Shown here piece after piece: positions 1 through 10,903 of a stretch of 64,000 nt of DNA. Source of the DNA: Penicillium oxalicum (Eukaryota; Ascomycota; Eurotiomycetes; Eurotiales; Aspergillaceae). The DNA lies in NCBI RefSeq assembly GCF_001723175.1, contig NC_064653.1:3658001-3722000 (forward strand), read 5' to 3'. Each line of letters begins with the position of its first letter. The first letter of the stretch is position 1. The notes under the pieces are model-generated. The model searched no databases. It saw nothing but the letters and a program-made list of their open reading frames with translations, and was not told the origin of the DNA. The position numbers and the translations under genes were made by a program.

Positions 1-877
1 TTCGGCGAGCTTGATGCGTTGTTGAGATTTTGAGATTTTGATCATCCACAATCTCCCGCCCCCTCCGTCAAGACTGAAGGGGGAAATCCAGCCATGCAAA
101 CAGTGATGGCAGAAACTCGCATCTACGAATTCAAAGCGTCACTGTATTGAGGGAAACTACTTCTGGACCTATGAGATTGTCTACCCGACCTGAGAATTGA
201 TCGAAAGAGTGGTGCTCGAGAGATATCCGACGAATGGCCCTTGTCCATGAAAATGTTCGGAACCTCTATACTGTCCGCTTCTGGCCGCCGAGTATTCCAG
301 CCCTGTGCGGATCCCGTTTGTGAGAATGAGGGCTACTGTCTCTCACACCACTCCTGGCAAAGCTGGCAAGCTCCAGATCTGGCTGATTAGCCTATGCCTT
401 GAAGCTAGACAACCCAAGGCTTCTTCCTGTACTTTTGTGTCGATTAGACACTGGACGGGAGTCCGCCTACAGGTCGAATCGGGTTGCTTTTCTCATTGTG
501 TATACGACCTCTCATCTTGATGCCGTGGGAGGTTATTGTATTCAGACTCCTGGGCTTTATCGGCCATATAAAGCCTTTGTCCGCAACTATGAGCGAGACA
601 TGGAAAATTGTACATTAGTGGCGAAAATTTCTATACATTTTTTTAATTCAAACCAACTGGTATCCATTTATATTCACTCTGGGGGGGTATTTCCTCATCG
701 TCAAGCCGGTTGGCCGTCGTAACTCCGAGATATGCGTAATGACTAACCTTTTCGGGGTCATCAACCAAAAACAAAAAGAAACCCATCAAAAAAAAACAAA
801 CAAAAGATCAAAACGCCACCCATGCTACATACTCCATGCTCCATATTTGTGCTGCCATGACCTAGCCACTCGGTTCT
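1..877. other. Window edge and intergenic stretch, no supported gene
   Basis: The first 33 bases read on the + strand as an open frame ending in TGA and could be the last codons of a gene cut by the window edge, but that is too short to support. The rest holds only short frames in both directions and nothing I recognise. It includes the 3' flank of the TAF13 gene, with an A-rich stretch near 770-810. Confidence 0.3.
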
Positions 878-1543
878 TCATCCAACAGTCTTGCGCTTCT
901 TCGAGACCGATTCCTCCGTCGCATCAGATTCCCGTCTGGACGCAGCAGCTCTCTTGCCTTTCCCTTTGGCCTTCTTCCCCGTTTTATCCGTCCCCGTCAC
1001 ACTCTCTGCGCCATCTGGATCCTCAGGCGACGCAGCCCCCTTCTTGCCCGCATCCTTGGCAACCTGATCATCATTCTGATCGAAAGCCTTGCGCGCCTCT
1101 TTCAGCTCACGCTCCATACGAAGGAGCTCCTGCACACGGCCAAGCTTGTTCGGATCCCGTCGGAGAGCGAATCGGAAATCGTCGACTTTAATTTTTTGCC
1201 GGCGCGCGTGGTGCGCCACTTGTGCGGCGCCATGGCAGAGCTCGAGAATGAAGTCGGTCACAATTTCGTCGAGGACGCGGACCGTTTCTGGGAGCGGTTC
1301 CGAGGGGAATGATGGGTGTGGACTGGGGTCGCCATAGGCGAGAAGGAGTAGGCGCACTGTTCAGGGGGGAAAAGGGGTTATGATAGAAGTAAAATTAGCG
1401 TTGCTGGCGCCTTTGCTTTTTCTTTTTGTCTTCGCTTGGGGATTGTCTTTCAAGGATCTTAGGAGTCTGCGGGATGTCGTACGTTCTGAGGCAAAGTTCA
1501 TTTGACCCTTGTGCCGGGCGGCGCGCGCACGAGGTTCCGCCAT
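878..1543 (-). CDS. TAF13: Transcription initiation factor TFIID subunit 13 (TAF13)
   Basis: TAF13 is a histone-fold subunit of TFIID that pairs with TAF11 in the nuclear pre-initiation complex. Two exons are visible on the minus strand: 1483-1543 and 878-1356. The intron (1357-1482) has a GTACGA donor and an ACAG acceptor, and joining gives 179 residues. Exon 1 ends in MNFASE and exon 2 resumes with LRLLLLAYGD, which restores the conserved start of the histone fold (about residues 19-115, including LETVRVLDEIV-like and HHARRQKIKVDDFRFALRRD segments). The ATG at 1543 fits the family's short N-terminus. The C-terminal 60 residues are Lys/Ser-rich and look disordered, with a KKRK nuclear-type stretch. 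Identification rests on strong family resemblance across the whole domain. Confidence 0.93.
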
Positions 1544-2927
1544 ATTTGCGTCGGGATTTGAGGGGGCAAGGTCGCGCTTCTTTTGATCGGCTGAGCGTGG
1601 ATTCAGATGGATTTGATGCGGATATCAAGTGTATGATGAGATCCGAGGAGGATGTTGGATGGTCTGGATATTGACGGGTTTCTCTGATACGTTTGCACCG
1701 TGAAACGTGAGTCACTTTCTCGGTGGTCTGACGATACACAGTCGGAAACGATCAAGGCAGCAACAAAGTTGATCGGTGAGACAGTAGAGGATGAAGAGGT
1801 CAAAGTAAAGTCAACGATTCTCTTTTTCCTTTGGGGGGGAAGCTTCCGTCGGCAAATCAGCCGCGCGCCCCATGCGGAGTCGGGAGTCCCGCCCTCGCCG
1901 AGCGGACATGCTGGGCAGAATACGCAGCTGCAAGTCCGAACAGTTATACCTCTCACGTAAATGTTCTTGATTTGGTCGCAAATCCCCGGACTTTTGATTC
2001 TGGGGTAAATATTGCTGCAGCTAGAGACGCGGCAGATCTACACGCAAGATGGTGAGGCTCTCCTACCTAACCCCTGGGGCTGGCATAATCAGGATAGAAG
2101 GAAGGTGTCTATTGCGACTCGGTCGTTCGCATCTACACGCTTTAAGCATCTTTCAGGTCTTCTATGACAGAAAGCTAATCGAATCATCCCTTCGTCATAG
2201 TCCGCTCTTTTCAATTTCCAGTCTCTCCTCTTGGTGATTCTGCTCATCATCTGCACGAGCACCTATGCACACTCGATTATGCCGGGCATCATGGACCGAA
2301 ATCAGAACGGGTAGGCCGCCACACTCCACTGCACCTCGGCCGATCAGAGACGGAGCAACAGAAAAAAGGCTAACCCCTTGGTAATTATACAGAGTGTTTG
2401 GCATTTTCTGGAAGTGTGCGCGAGTGGGGGAAAGATTGAGTCCTTATGTCAGCATATGCTGCTTCTTGATGGCTGTAAGATACTCCGCGGTCTGGAATTC
2501 AAGTGCAATGAGGATTTGAACTGACGTCTGTCTGCGATCCACAGGGGTCCATTTTCTTCGGTGGCTGAGCTTTTTGACCTCCAGTCAATCCAGTTGGAGT
2601 GTGGAGACGAAGAGTGTTCGAACGGAGGTAAAGATTCAAGTGACAGACACGGAATCCGATCATTGAGGAGGGCCGGCGTTCGCCTGGTCTAATTCATGTC
2701 CCTCTTACTCTACGAGCTATGCAAATTTCATTCAGCGATGACTATTATTTTTATATCAAAAAAAGCGTTTGTGGTGATTTTTGAACAAGATTACATGGGC
2801 GTAAAAAAGTCTATTGAAAGGCCAACGCCGGCGCTTGCTCCCCGGTCCAAAGTCCAAGAAGACCAGCTATGCAAAGTACTAAGTAAGACATGATTGTGAA
2901 GGTAAAAATTAACAGGGGTATCCATCT
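1544..2927. other. Intergenic, no supported gene
   Basis: About 1.4 kb between TAF13 and the 3' end of the PPR gene. Short frames occur on both strands (for example 2195-2404 on the minus strand), but none shows a motif, a start with good context plus splice sites, or family resemblance. It probably holds the TAF13 promoter and the PPR gene 3' flank. Confidence 0.4.
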
Positions 2928-5249
2928 TCAAGCCTGCGGCTTCTTCTTCTCTCCGAGTTTTTGCAGGCCCTTCTCCATCCAGTCATCTTCCGAGGTCTTT
3001 TGATCCGGAGCAAGGCTCTCCACGGTAGAGGACCGCGCAGCCTCGGCCTCTTGTGCGGCTCGGTCCAGCTCATCAACGGCGACCCAGAGGCGCTCGGGAT
3101 CGCGAAGATACCTCAGAGACTTCATGGTGTACGAGTCCAGCGCGAACCCTTCGGCTTCCATGGCCTTCATGGCAGCAGCGGTCTCCTGTACTTGCTGGGC
3201 ATTGGCGTAGCCGTTGATGATTAGATTCCAAGTCACCGCATTGTAAGGAACTTGATGCTTTGCCATCATTTCACGGATCTTCTCAGCCGCAGCAGGCCGG
3301 CGATGCCACAGGAAGACGCTAAGAAGAATAGCCCACGTGCGAAAGCTTGGCTTCGAGTGTGTCACGGCGTCATTGCTCGAAGTATGGAGCATGTCTTCCA
3401 CAATCCGGACACAGGTATGCATGGCGCGTGAACTCTTCCGGAGCGCGATGAGAAACTCGTTATATGTGTGGTCCGTGGCCGCCAGGGGAGCTATCGTGGG
3501 ATGGCCTTTTCTGACCAGTTCGTGGAATCTCTGGTAGATGCGTTGCACGTTCGTCACGGGACTGCCGCACCGGAAGAAAGTGGCAATCATGATGTACAGT
3601 GCCATGGGCGTGGGCGGCGTATTCGCGCCTACTTCCCGCGGCGTATAATGAGGGGGGATGATGAGGAGTTCCTTGAGCGGCGTAATGTCGTGAAGGGTGT
3701 TGTACATGTCGAGCATAGCGTAAAAGACACCGGAGGGGTCAGCGTCGGCATCCAGGTGCTTGGCAGTGAAGACGTAATGGGAATGAAAGATTTTGTTGGC
3801 TACGTATGGATTCTTTCGAATCTCTTCTTGCGCATCAACTTCTCGAATCAGCTCATGCACCCGGGCTTGGTCTCCTCGAGAGACCGCGTCTGTGAGAAGC
3901 GTGACATAGGTGTATGAATCGAATTTGTAATCATGGTTCGTCATGAACTGAAGCATGTCCGCGCCAAGTTGGTGGTCTCCCGTCTTGTAGGCATTTGAGA
4001 GGACCACATTCATCATATCCCGATCCGGTTTTACACCCATCTCCAGCATTTGCGGTAAGATCCGAAAATTGCGACCCGACTTGCCATCTTCAACAGTGTC
4101 CAAAGTCAACAATTTGCAGCAGTGTCGAAGAACACCCTGCGAGTTCATGGTGAAGGCAGGGTCATTTAGCCGTGGAATAAGACTCAGCGCCTTGAGCGCC
4201 CTGTCGACATCTCCCAACTGTGTGAATCGGTTGACAAAACACAGCTGAGTCTCCGCTTGCCATTGAATTCCTCTGGCCTTCAATGTGCGGAAGGCCAGTC
4301 TGACGCCATAAGGACGAGCTCGTCGGATATAAAGACGAATGCCCTTCTGCGGGGGCGAGATAATCGGCCATGTAGCGGGCCGCAAACAATATTCAATCAT
4401 CCATGAATATCCATGCGAACGAGGCCCAGTGGTCCAGTCTTGCAATTCCTCGTAGTAAAAGTTATCGATGTATAAGAGGCAGTCCGTGACCATCGTAAAG
4501 TCTGGCGTGTCTTTGCCTTTCATCGTGACAATCAAAAAATTCAGGAACAGCTTCGGATCATTCTGTAGCAGCCAAAATGCCAGAGCTTGCCAATGTTGAG
4601 CTTTGACGTCCCGTCGGCAGGTCTCCCAGAACTGTCGAAAGGCGCCACCACAATCCTCCTGAATCTTCGCCAGTATTTTCTCACCGGTTGGGTTCAAGGA
4701 GGGAACAATGTTGGGGTCGTTCACTTTGCGTTGATAATGTTTCGCTTTATAAACTTCTTCGTAGGCGCGTTGCCAAGTGCGGAGCGCGTTGCTGGAAGAA
4801 TTGTAAAGAGACCTTCCTCGAGTAATGGCTGCTATGGCAATTGAGCTGTCCCTGAGGTTCCTCTTCTCGCGCTGTATCTCATGATTGAGCCGTTGTTGCA
4901 CCGTCGTAGCGTATGCTGGATTCAGCCCATTTGCAGCCATAATACTTTTAATCGATCGTTTCGAGGCGAGCCGAGGGCCAGGCATTCCGCTCGATCGGCG
5001 TGCAGCGCCGGACTCTGCCCTCGATTCCGGTAGGTTGACATTCTGGGTTGATTCACTCGGGGAAACCTCGCTGGCTGCACCGGATGACGGCTGGTCTTGA
5101 CTCTGCTGTAGAACTGCAGTTGTGTGATTCAGAGCGCACGGCAAAGCATATCGATTGTTTGGCGCCCACGAGCTCCGAGGCAAATGGCCGGGGCTGCGAA
5201 GCAGAGCCTGAAGGCGAGCCCGGACAAGCCCTTCCGAACAAAACAACAT
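2928..5249 (-). CDS. Mitochondrial pentatricopeptide repeat (PPR) protein
   Basis: A single-exon gene of 773 residues. The N-terminus (MLFCSEGLVRARLQALLRS) is Arg/Leu/Ser-rich with almost no acidic residues, as in a mitochondrial presequence. The central and C-terminal parts contain helical-repeat segments typical of PPR proteins, such as VKPDRDMMNVVLSNAYKTGD, KFDSYTYVTLLTDAVSRGD and, near the C-terminus, VPYNAVTWNLIINGYANA followed by a second helix and FALDSYTMKSL. Fungal proteins of this size and layout act in mitochondrial RNA metabolism or translation; which transcript it serves cannot be told from sequence. The tail ends in a Lys-rich stretch. The gene is head-to-head with the Cwf18 gene, 320 bp apart. 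Confidence is high for PPR family and matrix location, low for exact function. Confidence 0.85.
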   Translation of the reverse strand: MLFCSEGLVRARLQALLRSPGHLPRSSWAPNNRYALPCALNHTTAVLQQSQDQPSSGAASEVSPSESTQNVNLPESRAESGAARRSSGMPGPRLASKRSIKSIMAANGLNPAYATTVQQRLNHEIQREKRNLRDSSIAIAAITRGRSLYNSSSNALRTWQRAYEEVYKAKHYQRKVNDPNIVPSLNPTGEKILAKIQEDCGGAFRQFWETCRRDVKAQHWQALAFWLLQNDPKLFLNFLIVTMKGKDTPDFTMVTDCLLYIDNFYYEELQDWTTGPRSHGYSWMIEYCLRPATWPIISPPQKGIRLYIRRARPYGVRLAFRTLKARGIQWQAETQLCFVNRFTQLGDVDRALKALSLIPRLNDPAFTMNSQGVLRHCCKLLTLDTVEDGKSGRNFRILPQMLEMGVKPDRDMMNVVLSNAYKTGDHQLGADMLQFMTNHDYKFDSYTYVTLLTDAVSRGDQARVHELIREVDAQEEIRKNPYVANKIFHSHYVFTAKHLDADADPSGVFYAMLDMYNTLHDITPLKELLIIPPHYTPREVGANTPPTPMALYIMIATFFRCGSPVTNVQRIYQRFHELVRKGHPTIAPLAATDHTYNEFLIALRKSSRAMHTCVRIVEDMLHTSSNDAVTHSKPSFRTWAILLSVFLWHRRPAAAEKIREMMAKHQVPYNAVTWNLIINGYANAQQVQETAAAMKAMEAEGFALDSYTMKSLRYLRDPERLWVAVDELDRAAQEAEAARSSTVESLAPDQKTSEDDWMEKGLQKLGEKKKPQA

Positions 5250-5569
5250 TCAGGATCCTGCAGTATCCCACATTGAATATTTAAATGGCAAAATGACGAA
5301 GCCCAAAACGATCAACAGGATGAGTCCGGGCGCGCAATGCGGAGACCTGGAAAGTTTGAAGGCGGAGAATGGCCGATTTTGCTGTGGCTGGAGAGTGGCG
5401 CAGGCCGTCCTTATCGCCTGAACATCATCTACAGTTGCACTATCAACCTGACGACTTTTTTTCCCAAAGAGAGGAGAATTCGGGGCTGTCTTTCAAAGCA
5501 GAGTTCTGAAAAGCTTTGTGTTCTTCCCCATTTTCAAATACTGGAAGTCTCACTCAATATATTCCAACC
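5250..5569. promoter_or_regulatory. Shared divergent promoter region of PPR and Cwf18 genes
   Basis: 320 bp separate the two start codons, so both 5' leaders and promoters must lie here. A short T-rich tract (5455-5463) and AT-rich stretches are present, but I can name no defined transcription factor site. Confidence 0.4.
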
Positions 5570-6166
5570 ATGTCCTCCAACCACGCCTCCCTAGATGCAG
5601 CTGCCAACGATCGCAAAGCCCGCCTGGCTAAGCTCGCTGCACTCAAGCGCAAGCAACCCGAGCCCGAAGAACCATATGTCGCCGACTCCAATGGCGAGAG
5701 CACAGATCAAGCCACTTCAGATATCACGAAAAAGTTTCTTTCAGGCAGGAATTACGATGCAGAGACACGCGGGCCAAAGCTAGGCTTTGAGCAAGGGCCG
5801 CAAGAAGGCAAAGTCACAGTGGAAGCCCAAGCCGCGGAGATCGCGGAGACTGTCAAAGAGCAAGCACAAAAAGATGAGGAAGCCGATCAACCAATCGACC
5901 TCTTCAAACTACAGCCCAAGAAGCCTAATTGGGATCTTCGACGCGATCTGGACGAAAAGCTGAAGATTTTGAACGTGCGAACGGAAAACGCTATTGCTCG
6001 CCTCGTACGGCAACGGATAGAGAATGCGCAACGCGCGGCCAAGGAGCGAGGCTCCAAATCCACCGGGGATGAAGAGGGCGAGGAGGTCGGTATCGAGGGT
6101 GACGCTTTGGTCGAGGGCATTCATATGCGAGAGCAAGAAGTCAATAATGATGAGGACACGATTTGA
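5570..6166 (+). CDS. cwf18: Pre-mRNA splicing factor Cwf18 (CCDC12 family)
   Basis: A single-exon gene of 198 residues. Cwf18/CCDC12 proteins are small components of the spliceosome-associated NineTeen/Prp19-related complex. The features seen are an N-terminal basic helix (NDRKARLAKLAALKRKQ), a middle segment with TKKFLSGRNYD, the family-typical block DLFKLQPKKPNWDLRRDLDEKL-like (near residues 115-140), and a coiled coil with RTENAIARLVRQRIENAQR, followed by an acidic tail. The ATG at 5570 lies in an ACCATG context and starts MSSNHASLDAAANDRKARLA, as expected for the family; the frame is open further upstream but those residues do not look conserved. It is divergent from the PPR gene. Confidence 0.9.
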   Translation: MSSNHASLDAAANDRKARLAKLAALKRKQPEPEEPYVADSNGESTDQATSDITKKFLSGRNYDAETRGPKLGFEQGPQEGKVTVEAQAAEIAETVKEQAQKDEEADQPIDLFKLQPKKPNWDLRRDLDEKLKILNVRTENAIARLVRQRIENAQRAAKERGSKSTGDEEGEEVGIEGDALVEGIHMREQEVNNDEDTI

Positions 6167-6564
6167 AGTGATACCCTGTGCTGCTGGAAGGCAAGCTGCT
6201 GCATGTTTTTTTTTGCTCTTTATTTTTTGACGCTGTATACTACTTTCACCTTGACTCTACCAATGTGGCCACCTCCATTTGCATTTCAATGCCGCGTTTC
6301 AGTCCTTGTGTACTTGTTTGAGTAATGACTGAACTGCGCGTGGCGATACCATGGCCACGGAGACCATTTCGGGATAGGCCCTCACGAAAGCATCTGTATG
6401 TGATGCAAAGTATATTACAAAGGCGTTCTGATTCAGTCTGGAAATGTGGCAATTGACAAGATGAAATGCCGTGATCCTGGCGTAGCACGGTGCCGTCGGT
6501 AACTTCCGAGTAGGACGGGTGGTTCAAGCCTCATTTGCGATGGTTGTCTGCGGGCCCTCAGTCC
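6167..6564. other. Short intergenic stretch between convergent genes
   Basis: Between the 3' ends of Cwf18 (+) and the zinc knuckle gene (-). It has a T-run near 6205-6212 and no supported coding content. It presumably holds both 3' UTRs and polyadenylation signals. Confidence 0.4.
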
Positions 6565-7547
6565 TTATCTTCCCAGATTCATTGATTGTGTCAAAGCAAG
6601 TCTTCTGCTGTACGGACTCAAACTCCGCTCTCGAGGTGGTCCCTCACGCCCTCGAGGTTCCTGTCTTGACCGGCCTGCCTTGGACTGCCCTTCAAGAGAG
6701 TCTCTGTCGCGATAGGTGCGTCTATCGGAATGATCATATGCGGCATCTGGTGTCATCGATCGCCTTTGCTTTGCAATCCGACTCTTCTCAAGGCTTTTGC
6801 TGCGCCGGTCAGACTTGCGGGAGTCGCGCGTAGCCGAGGCTCGATGTCGACCTCGTTCCTCGGGGCTGCTCTCGCGGCGGCGTCGTCGGATGTTTCTCTC
6901 CTCGATCCACTCCTTTGATCTTGATCGCTGTTCATCGTCCGAGAAATACGACTTTGCTGAACCATCTTCCGAAGCATCACTGTAGCGTCGTTTGCGTGAA
7001 TCATTCGGCTGAGGTGATGCCGACCCGCCGCGGTCAGGCGTCCGCGAGCCACGCCTCTTTGAGCGCTCTCGCGACACGGACACTGAGCGATTGGTAGATA
7101 TCGTCGAGACTGAATCTATCGAACCTGACGATGGCGATCTTGCTCGGGCTGAAGGCTCCCCTTGGCGGCCACGGTCCGCCTCGCGACTGACGAGGATCTT
7201 ATCGGCCAAACCAGACCTACGAGCCAGGTCAGTGTTGAGGTACACACTAACAAAAGTGTATGGCACATACGTCTCCCCTGGTTCCCGGTGCACATCCTCC
7301 GAAAGCTTAGGCACCAGCGTTGGATTCAACAACTGCTGGGTTCTTGAGGGCCGAGCCTTGTACGGGCGTTCCTGCGCCGCGGCTTTGCATTCATAGCTAT
7401 AATGTCGTAAAATACAAGTCAGCAAGGGATTGGTGACTGAGCTTGGCAGGGCTACATATCTCGTTTCAGGCACTTTTGGCATAGCGTCGTCGAGGAGGCT
7501 TTGCTAGGCCCGGCTCGAAGCCCTGGAGCATTTCGGTAGCGATTCAT
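6565..7547 (-). CDS. ZCCHC10-like zinc knuckle protein with RS-rich tail
   Basis: The protein has one CCHC zinc knuckle followed by an RPSRTQQL block, the arrangement of ZCCHC10-type nuclear proteins, then a long Ser/Arg-rich tail (about residues 115-305) resembling splicing-associated RS domains. The best model has exon 1 at 7460-7547 (ATG at 7547) and exon 2 at 6565-7406, giving 309 residues. The knuckle is split by the intron: exon 1 supplies CQKCLKR and exon 2 supplies GHYSYECK, so Cys-x2-Cys-x4-His-x4-Cys appears only if the intron 7407-7459 is removed as an ATATGT...TTTTAC (AT-AC) intron. A GT-AG alternative (7397-7455) is also in frame but deletes the zinc-binding His. No RNA target can be inferred. 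It is divergent from the R3H gene. Confidence 0.85.
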
Positions 7548-8285
7548 GGCGCAGTGCCAAGTTGTAGAGTTTTCACTATGATAATGAGGCTGTCGCAGAA
7601 ATACAAAAATCTTGTCCTTGACAGTTCACCCTTCGATTTAATATCCTGACCAAAATCTCGTTGATTGTGATCTTCTGCTAGCCAGATACAAATTGATGGC
7701 GAGCGGTGAAGACGGTACGATCTGGCAGAATAGCACCCACGAACCTCTGGATGTGAGAAGAATAATCTACCTCGATTCGTTCAACTAACAGGCTTTCATC
7801 TCTGACGCGAGTCGATTTGGCAACTCACGGTTCTTTCTAGGAAGACAGAATCAGAACAGTTGTCAAGCTCAAAAGCTGCCCGCGTCTTCTCACGATCATC
7901 ATTGCTCGCGGTCCCGTCTATCTCGACTTGAGGTCTATCTTTTCGTGGACATGAACCAACTTTGACATTCTGTAAGACCCGCTTTCCTCGTTGATCAGTC
8001 CCCGCGGGTAGAACCCTGCAAGGCTCGAATCTCCGACAAATACTGGTACTTCATGAATGATCCTGTGCTTATCATTTACCTTCTTGCTCAGCTTCATCCG
8101 ATGGCGAACGCGCTGCTACAGAGAAATGCCTCTCTTTTCTGGCTTGTCTGAAACAGGACTCACCTGCAATCTCACGAACTGAATGCGTTTCTCGAGTAAT
8201 TTTGACTCTGGGAACTATTTAAAAGGCACTAGCTCTTTGATTCACCATTTGAACGCCAAATCTACTGCGAAAAAGCCCAGTCGAC
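7548..8285. promoter_or_regulatory. Divergent intergenic region between zinc knuckle and R3H genes
   Basis: 738 bp between start codons. It must contain both promoters. An ATG at 7696 opens a short + strand frame of about 30 codons that ends before the R3H start, so it could act as an upstream ORF if the R3H leader is long. Several GT/AG pairs would allow an intron in that leader, but none can be proved. Confidence 0.35.
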
Positions 8286-10903
8286 ATGGCGTCCTCGAAT
8301 AAGAGCACTTCGGATGCACACTTCTCATTTGCCAAGGTGAGCCGGAATCTTTCTCCTCCCTCTCTGACCTCAAGCATACTCACAGGGCTTGGACTTTAGA
8401 TTGCGGCTCTGCCCGCTCCTTTGGCTTCCCCATTATCCGTGACAGCTGGTGAGAGTAATGCGGTCAAGACCGCGAACACGACAATGTTCAACGAGCAACA
8501 CAACCATGACAGCCTGGCGTCTAACAAACGATGTGCGAGCCTCGATAACGATGAAAACTCTACTGCGGATTCCAGTTGTTGTGATCTTACAGCGACTATG
8601 CAAGACCTTGATCTTGAGTCGCGAAATGCACGTCTTGAGTCTAGCCTACCGGGCGATGGCCCTGCCCACGGCATACTGAAACGTGAGAATTCGTTTGACG
8701 ATGATCGAACCCATCTCTCTACCTCATCGACAAAAATGACCAATTTCGATTCTAAGAGTTTGGCCTCTGTTACCACTTTCGCTATGGATGAGAAGGACTC
8801 GGTTAGGCCTGATGACAGCGCTAGCGTGCAAGCTATTGACGAAGAGGAATCCCTCTCCGGTGTCGTCTCCGGGGCACCGAACTCAGTGACGGGGTCTGAA
8901 GCAGGTGGTCGATTGTTTCGTGATCATTTCCGTGACAACATTGTCATTCGTCCTCGTGGGGCAAACTCTGGCTACAGCGACGTCAACTCTCAAGACGTAA
9001 ATGCTGTATCCTCAGACTCTGTTGCCAATGACTTTGCCAGTCCAGTCAACCCTGAGTCTTCTCCGAGCGCCCATATTCTTCATCCATTCCCGCTTCATCC
9101 TGACGAGAAACTGGTCACGGCGATGGAAAGTCCCAAGGACCGACTCATGGTTCTGACAATCGAAGAGAAGGTCCGCGCATTCATAAAGTATTCCAGGTTT
9201 GTTTCACCACTTCAAAATCGACTGTTGACCAATCACTAACACAGTGCTGCAGTGAGCAATCTCTTGAGCTCCCCCCCAACAATTCATATGGGCGATTGCT
9301 TGCGCATCGATTGGGAGACTACTACCATTTGACACATTTTGTGGACAACAATGTAACTTCCGTGCGCCTTCATCGAACCCCTTTCTCCAGACTGTGAGTC
9401 GTTGATTCCTAGAATCCTTCCTTTTGACGGGTCACTGAGATTACTAGACCAACTCCATTGTCAGAGCTTTTCCCTGTCTCTAGCGAAAAGCCTGCCCATC
9501 CCATGCCAACAAAGATCATGCGCCGCACAGATGGGCGTCCATCGGCCGAAGGTAGCTTAGCCGCCAGCTCTTCTGTGGCGTCAAAAGCCGCCTCGGAGAC
9601 AGGTTCCGCAGACCAGGATGGAGACCGTACTGGATCTGCTGGATCAATGTCTGCCAAGGACCGTATGGCCATGACACGTGAGGAACGAGAGGCCAAGTAT
9701 GCAGAAGTCCGCGAGCGCATTTTTCGTGATTTTCCCGAAAGTGCGAAATCGGAAACTAGCGGCGATTCGACCAGCATGTCTCGGTCAAGCTCTACAGCCG
9801 GACGAAAGAAAGCTCCAAAACAGCGCACACCTCACGATGATGGTTTCGAGGCACGCTCGCAATTCAATGCTTACTACACCGGTATTCCGTACAGCAACAC
9901 TACCTCTGGGTACCATCCAGCCGCGTCCGATACTTCGTATCCCACCAACGTCCCATACATGGTAGGACCAGGCGTGGCCCCTCCCAACGGGGGTTTCGTT
10001 CCAAATGGACACAACATGATGTACTCGGGGCAACCAGTCATCAGTAATTTGCCACAGTATCCAGCGGCAATGTCTCCACAGATGAATGCCGCCAACTCCT
10101 GGCAAGGCACAAACACGCAGCAGTCTCCCTATCAGGGTTACTCTTCGATGAACCAGCCTATCGTCGGTAGTCAACAGACTACTGTCAAATCTCCACAGGC
10201 GACGGGAAACTATCAAACACCCCATTCGCCCCAATTCACGCAGGGTCCTGGTTGGAGTAACGGCCCCTTCTCAGGAAATGTTCAGCAGCAACAGCAGCAG
10301 CCGCCTGTCCATCAACGAGTCCAACAGACCAACCCGTGGCCCAATTACCCGGTACAGGGTGTGAACAACACGAACGTCACCCCACATGTTGCTACCTATT
10401 CTTACGCTCAATACCCTGGACAACATCTGAACTCCACTCTTCACAACGGTGGCGCTTCCGCGCTTTCAAACAATTTTGCAAGATCCCACTTCAATCCCCA
10501 GACGCGCTCCTTCGTTCCAGGAGACGCTGGACCTCAAAGACACTCTGGAAAAGGTCTGCCGCCTAGAATGCAAGCATATGGGAATCGGCCGCCTCCCGTG
10601 ACCCAAACTAACTGGTCGAGACCCCCGGAACCTGGTCCACCTCAATCTCCCGACTCTTACCCTAATGGCAGCCCGTCTCGAAACTCGAACTCGGCCTCTC
10701 AGACCTCCATCGCCAAGTGGGGGACACCATCTCACTTACCACCCAAACCACCTCCCTCTGAAGTGCCGTCGGGTTTTGAGATCAAGCATCGCGCCGCTCC
10801 AGCAAATACTTTGGGGGCAACAGCGAATAGCAACGGGCTGTCGGGTGTGGTCAACAATGGCCCTTTGGTCGTATCTGGAGGAACAAACACGAAGATGAAT
10901 TAA
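8286..10903 (+). CDS. R3H and SUZ domain RNA-binding protein
   Basis: Four exons are read: 8286-8336, 8400-9196, 9253-9393 and 9448-10903, joining in phase to 814 residues. The R3H domain (about 265-330) has the family order EEKVRAFIKY, NNSYGRLLAHRLGDYYHL and a basic end at VRLHRTPFSRL. A SUZ-like segment follows, with PTKIMRR and an acidic/basic helix MTREEREAKYAEVRERIF (about 400-420). The last 370 residues are Gln/Pro/Asn/Tyr-rich and prion-like. Known R3H-SUZ proteins bind single-stranded RNA and sit in cytoplasmic mRNP granules; that role is inferred. Intron 2 has two nearby AG acceptors (9243-9244 and 9251-9252), and only the second keeps the frame. The N-terminal 260 residues are Ser/Asp-rich without a recognised domain. 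Confidence 0.88.
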
